A stretch of DNA of 64,000 nt from Pseudevernia furfuracea. Its lineage: Eukaryota; Ascomycota; Lecanoromycetes; Lecanorales; Parmeliaceae. This document shows, one piece after another, positions 58,273 to 64,000 of the stretch. The translations under genes were made by a program, and so were the position numbers. Position 1 is the first letter of the stretch. Every line of letters begins with the position of its first letter. Under the pieces are notes generated by a model, which saw only the letters and a list, made by a program, of their open reading frames with translations, was not told the DNA's origin and did not search any database. Where the stretch lies: assembly GCA_022315425.1 (NCBI GenBank), contig JAIUPT010000046.1, forward strand, positions 1 through 64,000. The letters run 5' to 3'.

Positions 58273-61200
58273 TGCTGACTCCTTCGTATTCTCGGGGGAC
58301 GAGAGAATTGATATACGAAGAGAAATGATTAACAGTAGACCGCGGTCGACGATATAGATTGTTGGGCAAATTTCTCAAGTGAGGCGAAGTCCTCGGTCCA
58401 TGGCTTGCTTGCCTAACATGCGTATCACGGGCAGAGCGGGGTGTGGGTGCAGTGGTGATTAATGATAGATAGCCAACCTATTTTCCGTCCTTGCACAGTT
58501 GCACTACTACTCACAACACTGAAAGTAGCTTCCGAACCGGAGTCGGAGAGTCGGAGAGTCGGAGAGTCGGCGAGGAAGAAAGCAAGTGACATGATTGAAG
58601 ATTTTAGACGCCTGCATGTGCGCCACGTATAGCTTAGACCGTCTGTAGTAGTGGCCCACCTTCTCAATGGTCACTAAACTTAAACCGGCTCAAGCTGCGT
58701 GCCCATGGCCGCTAATGTTACTTTGCAAAGCAAGTGAGCCGCTCGTGTTGCAGCTAAATTCTACTCTGATATGAAATAGACATCATGGGTCAATAATAAG
58801 GTAGTTGTTGTGCCACACTCGTGGAGACTGCTGCGGGATTTAGAGCTGACGATCCAAATTGATGGTGCTCCACGGTCAGAGAAGAATAGAGAGGAAAATG
58901 AAGAAATTGAAGAAAATGAAGCGATCCATGTACCTTGGAATGGGAAATGAGAGTGCGAGAACGAATGGCACAGCTGGCACATGATGGGCAAAGGAATAAT
59001 AATAATGAATGGGGAGGGAAGTGACTAAAAACCGTCTAATGCGCGTTGAACCTTAAGGTCGACCCTTAATTTTTAGGCGGGCAGTCTTAGGCTAATAGGC
59101 TTGAGAAGAAATCTCACAGGGGTAGCACAGACCACTTGACCCAGCTCTCCTCGGACCGATGGCTGAATAGGCCACGAGGTCCCCAGGGATCGTTATTGAA
59201 GATCCTACCTTACTTTAAGCCTATGAGGGTGCATTAGCCGCAACCCGGGGCTACCAGAATGTCCGTTTCGCCGATCCGCCCTAGGGTCTGGGTTTTAACA
59301 AATGTGCCCCAGGACGCCCCCGGCTATGTCCCCAAACGGTTTAGACGGCCTGAACCCCCGGACTGACAGGCTGACCGCCATGCTCCAAACGGACTTTCCT
59401 CCTAAATACAATTACAACACAACCGAATGCGCAGTTTTCCTTTTCCCTTTGCCCTAAAGAAAGAAAGAAAGAACGGATGATGGCATGTTTGTGGCAAATG
59501 GGAAAGAGCAAGTATAGGCGAATACAACTCTCGCAAGCGGATGATGGGATAGCAGTAAGGAAGTAAGGAAGCTTATTGATGAGAATTGTATGGAGATCTG
59601 CAGGTGGAATTGCTGAGGCTCACAAACTTTAGCTCGCATCACGCGCACACTATCAAAACAATCTGGACCCTTTGCATCGATGACTACATAACATACTCTA
59701 CCTTAAAGTACACATCATACGTGAGTATCAAATCATCATTCTTGACATTTGGAATAATGGGGTGAGCCTCGTTAGGCTGAAACAGGCCGGCCACCGTGAA
59801 ACGAAACTTTTATCAAACTCAGAAAAATGATTTAGTTTCGCAGCTTCGCTTCTTCTCACACGCTAAACACCAACCCAGCTACGGCACAGCCAAATGAGCG
59901 TCCCTCTAGTACCAAACATGCACCCGTTAGAACACGAGAGTGTTATTTATTATTGTGCCAACCTTTCCGTCCCAACTTCCCAAGAGACGAGATTACTTCG
60001 AACGCGTCACTGTGCAGTCAATCTTGCTGGATGCTAGCCAATCGATCTGGGGAAGCCATGACATATGCAAACAGATCCATGTCTCCACGCGGGCTACGAA
60101 GCCTATTAGCCTATGATTGCTGGGACCCATGTCTCCACGCGGGCTACGAGCCTAAGGTAATTACTAATTAGCCTATGATTGCTGGTGAAGTGACCTTGCA
60201 CGCCGATCTTGCCTTGGCTACAAGCCTACCAATGACGCTGTTGAGTCGAAGAAGACATGAGAATAATGCATGCGTTGGAATCATCGTTTCTCTGCTCTCA
60301 ATTCGCCACTCTTTGTGTGCGAGTTCGCGCGGGTCCAAAGCCCTCCATGGCTTTGCTGCAGCAATACGGAACAGTTGGCGTTGACCTCGCCCGGCCAGAA
60401 TTCCCGCCCCCATGGTCACGAAAGTGGTAGGAGGCTGTGTCGCCTCTACATAGCCTCAAGACAGAAGGTTCACTACACTCGGCCTTCAGCTCCGAAAGCT
60501 CGTGTTCTATCTGTGGTAATATGTAAGTCGTTAGTCAACCTACTTTTGGTGACTTCGTGGTGGTGGCTGGCGCTGCGAAATCTTCGTGTTGCTTTCTATT
60601 TTGCAATTCCGATTTTTTCTATCCTCTACTCCGTGCTTCGGAAAAACTGTGCCGATCTCCACGCATCGCGTTGACCGAGTATGGAGACGGACGAATCTCA
60701 ACGGGTTCTCGACACACCTCCACTGGTGGGGAAAAAGTGCCGTGCTAGACTTCAGCTTAAAATGCAGGTCACGATTAAGGTGCAAGGCTAGAGGTGAATG
60801 CCTCACAAAAGCATCATCGTTTTCGCTCCCTTGCCACATGGTTGACCCTCCATCACGAGTCATGGATCTTCAAATGCTGCATAGAGGCTGCATGGAGGCT
60901 TCACGAGTGTTGTTCGTATAGAATGATGGAAGTTGTCCCCGCCGGAGGGTGCACGCCTCTCGCATGCCAATTGCATTGGTAGGCCGGCTCCCGTCTGCTT
61001 GTGCCTCAATGCCAATCACTTCAGCCAATGTGAGCAGCTTTTCCTGCTACCTGTTCATGTATTCGGAGATGCAACAATGATACTCTTTTTCCGCTGCGTG
61101 CCGAACAAAATAGAGGCCAGTCTTCGGCCACTGCGAACGTTATCGAAGATGGGGGTCGCACTCTGTTTCGCGTGAATGCTGAACGTTTTGGCAGTTTTGT

Positions 61201-62600
61201 GTGTCGTTGGTAACGGAGGGTCCGTTGAATGCCTTCCTGCGACCTGATTCTTGCTCCTCAGCTACGGAAATTGCCGATAATCTTCACCTTTGCCGTAATC
61301 TAGAGATGCAGCAAAAGAACAGCCTCACTGCGACCAGACTCATCTCAAGGCCGAAAACGACTCACTCCAATTCGGAACATTGACCCTTTCTCCGAGGACG
61401 TTTCAGCCTGTTTCCGAAGACAAACTTCATCACCGAACCCGAGTATGCCTGTATAGTCTCAGAAGACCCAACAACCACTGGGTTCAGAGTCTGCTTGTTC
61501 TCGACGACGAAATCAAAACCTCCTCTATGTCCCCAATCGCAAGGAATGTTTGACAGCGGCCTCCAGATGACGAATCGAACAGAGCCTGCACCTACCAGTC
61601 AGTCGGCGACCCTAGCCAAACTCGCAATCCCCACCTGTTCTGCTCTCGCATGAAGCACACTCGTTTCTCGCACCATAGTGGCCGCAATGATGCCGGTACA
61701 TGACGACGCAGACTCCAGCCTCCTTGAGGTGAAGTTCAGCGAAATGAAGGACCACGGATGGTTTTCAGATGCGCACAAGTGAGAAGCCTACTGGGAAGCA
61801 ATGAACGATGCAGAACCTCGACGTCATATGAGCACCACAGCTAGCTCTTGGCTTTCACATCAAGCGTCTGTGACCCAGCAGAGCGATGTCATGTGGCATA
61901 TGCGTTGAAACCATCGCAGCCAGCTGCCGCCTTTGCAACATCAAGGGTCCTCTGATCCAGAGAAAGCGATGGCTCACGGAGTGTCTCGCCGAGACAATCC
62001 GAGCAGGTACATCCATGTTTTCAAGCGTCCTGAAATGCTGCCGCCATCTCACAGAGTCGAAGGGATTTCGGGATGTATGTCCATTCTTAAATGCTGTCAC
62101 GCTGGTTGCTAACTCTAATGTTTGTCAGCCAAACAAGACACCTCATCACCCACATCAAGACCAAGCACGACCGAACCACTTTAGCCTGCTGCCCTCCAGC
62201 CCACGGCAGCCCTTGCGGCCCACCATCGATTCTCCTCCTCAAATACTTTGCCCTATTTAGCAGCGACTGAACCACGAGACACTGAGGCAAGACGACAGTC
62301 TGCATGTCATGAGCTCCGGTTGGAACACGAGCCCTTTCCCGGCTTTCTTAATCGGAGAAACGATCATTCCACGACTCTACCGGCAGGGAAAAAGCATGTA
62401 TGTCCTTATCGGCAAGCCAGAAGACACACCACAATTGCAGGGGGGAAGCTGAGACGCCTTCTAATTACTGAAGATGGTCAAGGGAGGCAGGCGCGCTGAA
62501 AACATTCACCAGGTGACAGCCTACTATACTATGCATCAGATTATGTAATCGTCTCATCGGCTCGTTTGTGATCAGGAACAGAGATAGCGACCTAGCCAAA
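58273..62600. other. Long gene-poor interval
   Basis: About 4.3 kb. Open frames are short and overlapping on both strands (for example 60270-60674, 60586-60921, 61886-62260) and none shows a family motif. A short tandem duplication lies at 60077-60185. 59450-59475 has a small AAAG run. Confidence 0.4.
60077..60185. repeat. Short tandem duplication with internal insertion
   Basis: CCATGTCTCCACGCGGGCTA through CCTATGATTGCTGG occurs twice (60077-60123 and 60127-60185). The second copy has an extra AAGGTAATTACTA-type stretch in the middle. The sides are otherwise identical, indicating a recent duplication. Confidence 0.85.
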
Positions 62601-64000
62601 ACAAAACCAAAACCCCCCAAAAAAAACCCCCCCAATTCTAAACACACACGTACTCCTACGAACCCTATACCTCCTTCTCCCAAAAAACATCATACTCTCC
62701 AACTAACCAACCAACCGACCGTTCTCTCCCTCATTACCCAAGGAAATATCCTCAAAAGACCCCGGAGTCCAGAAACATCCTTCGCAACCATGACAATGCA
62801 AGCTCTCGCCCCAAAAAAAGGGTTCCGCATTTTCCAATAATCCGTCGCGGTCAAAAAAGATGTGCAGCTCACACGCACGGATCGTTGACCTGGTACTGAT
62901 ACTGATAAAACCGCAAAACAGCGACCGCCCCGTGATCCCTCCCAACCTCCCAACAACGAACGGCCTTGACGACGACGGCGACGACGAACGACCACTGCGG
63001 CCGGTGTGTGGGTGGGGTGGGGTGCCAGATAAGGGGTAAGGAAGTGGGGGGAAGGGGGAGGAAGGGGGGGACAAATACGGCGTGTTGCTCAAAACATCTT
63101 TGGCTCGAGCTCCACCTCCCCGCGCAAACCTCAGACCACCGCAAACGCAAAACGATGTGCGGGCGTGTTTTTAAAAAAAAAACCCCCCCCGGGTGTTGCG
63201 GGATTTCAAAGAAAAGAAAAGAGCCCGCGGGCATCTCTAGCTGCAGAATGCCAACGTATTGATGATGCTATCCGATACCCTCGACCCATCTTCGCAGCCA
63301 GTCAGTCAATGCCCGTAGCCATCCTCGGCCGGCCTCTTCCTTACTTACTTGCTTGCTATTGGCTATCATCCACCCGCCGACCAAGACTGACCATTGGTTG
63401 AAAAGGTGACACGGACGCGCATCCCGAACTGCATGCAGCGCAGTCTTTCCGGGCGTTTCCCCTCCTCCCCCTCCCCCTCCTCCTCCTCCTCCTCCTCCTC
63501 TTCCTCCATCCATGCCATCGCCAAGCTCCCCTCAGCCCAGCCCAGCCCCATCTCTCCCAAACGCAGTCCTCACTGAAAAAGACAGAGATCGTCCACAAAG
63601 TCCGACTTGTCAGTATTGCGCCACGAGCCTCTCTCTCTTTGAGGCAGCGGTCAGGCCGGAATTGCTCCGGGGGGTTAAACGCCCGCCTCCATCGCCATCT
63701 CATCTCGAAAGGACCTATTAAAAACCCTCTTTCCTCCACCGCCCTGTCCCCGTTGCGTTCCTGACGGACTGACTGACTGACTGACTGATACTGATTGAAG
63801 AAGAAGAGAGAAGAAGAAATGGACCCACTCAACACCCGAACAGGGCCATCTGCCCGACTATTTTCGTCCCAATATGACTAACAGTTCGATCGGGATATCG
63901 GCCAGGTATACTCTAGCGGCGAGACAGGGGGGGGGGGAACGGAGGAACCAACGGTTTTCTCCCCTCCTCCTCCGTCCGGGAAATGGAAATAACGCCTCCC
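62601..64000. repeat. Low-complexity, gene-poor right end
   Basis: A-, C- and G-runs (62600-62640, 63055-63075, 63170-63190), (CTC)n at 63470-63505, (GACT)n at 63763-63788 and a G run at 63926-63937. Short frames across the repeats are not credible genes. The right edge may contain the upstream region of a gene outside the window. Confidence 0.6.

Overview
The window is the left end of a chromosome from a filamentous ascomycete, most likely one of the Pezizomycotina. It opens with CCCTAA telomere repeats. Its genes have short GT-AG introns (mostly 45-90 bp) with CTAAC/CTGAC-like branch points. The gene families are typical of fungal accessory regions: HET proteins, fungal rhodopsin-domain membrane proteins, a FAD monooxygenase and a beta-lactamase-like serine hydrolase. 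Diverged repeats with C-to-T/G-to-A type differences and genes killed by TAG codons suggest repeat-induced point mutation (RIP).

Region 1-7040 is subtelomeric satellite DNA: terminal telomere repeats, a polypyrimidine tract, interstitial telomere repeats, and then two copies of a compound module. Each module has an AT-rich block with no G on the + strand, a 12-bp minisatellite, a second short 12-mer array, and a conserved unit that contains a 96-bp nested-palindrome hairpin and ends in a telomere-like AGGGTTAG. Region 7040-13570 holds poorly recognised membrane-protein genes and relics. Region 13570-28352 carries a short-chain reductase (13570-14800), an intact HET gene (16532-18532), a salicylate-hydroxylase-like FAD monooxygenase (19785-21284), relics of ankyrin and other genes, a rhodopsin-domain receptor-like gene (24266-25586) and a small four-helix membrane protein (27701-28352).

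Region 31869-50338 carries a six-exon proline-rich protein with a ubiquitin-like C-terminus, a ten-exon secreted protein of 670 residues, a beta-lactamase-family enzyme, a broken AMP-dependent ligase and a second rhodopsin-domain gene (49011-50338). A third rhodopsin-domain gene with a Thr/Pro/Lys/Ser repeat tail lies at 56568-58272. Just before it is a 333-bp non-autonomous inverted-repeat element (54918-55250). The remainder is long, gene-poor sequence with microsatellites and no convincing coding signal.

No single pathway links the genes. The set looks like a typical fast-evolving subtelomere of sensing (three 7TM proteins), recognition (HET) and accessory-metabolism genes, with decayed copies between them. 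Exon boundaries were worked out by hand from frame continuity and splice signals, without transcript data.
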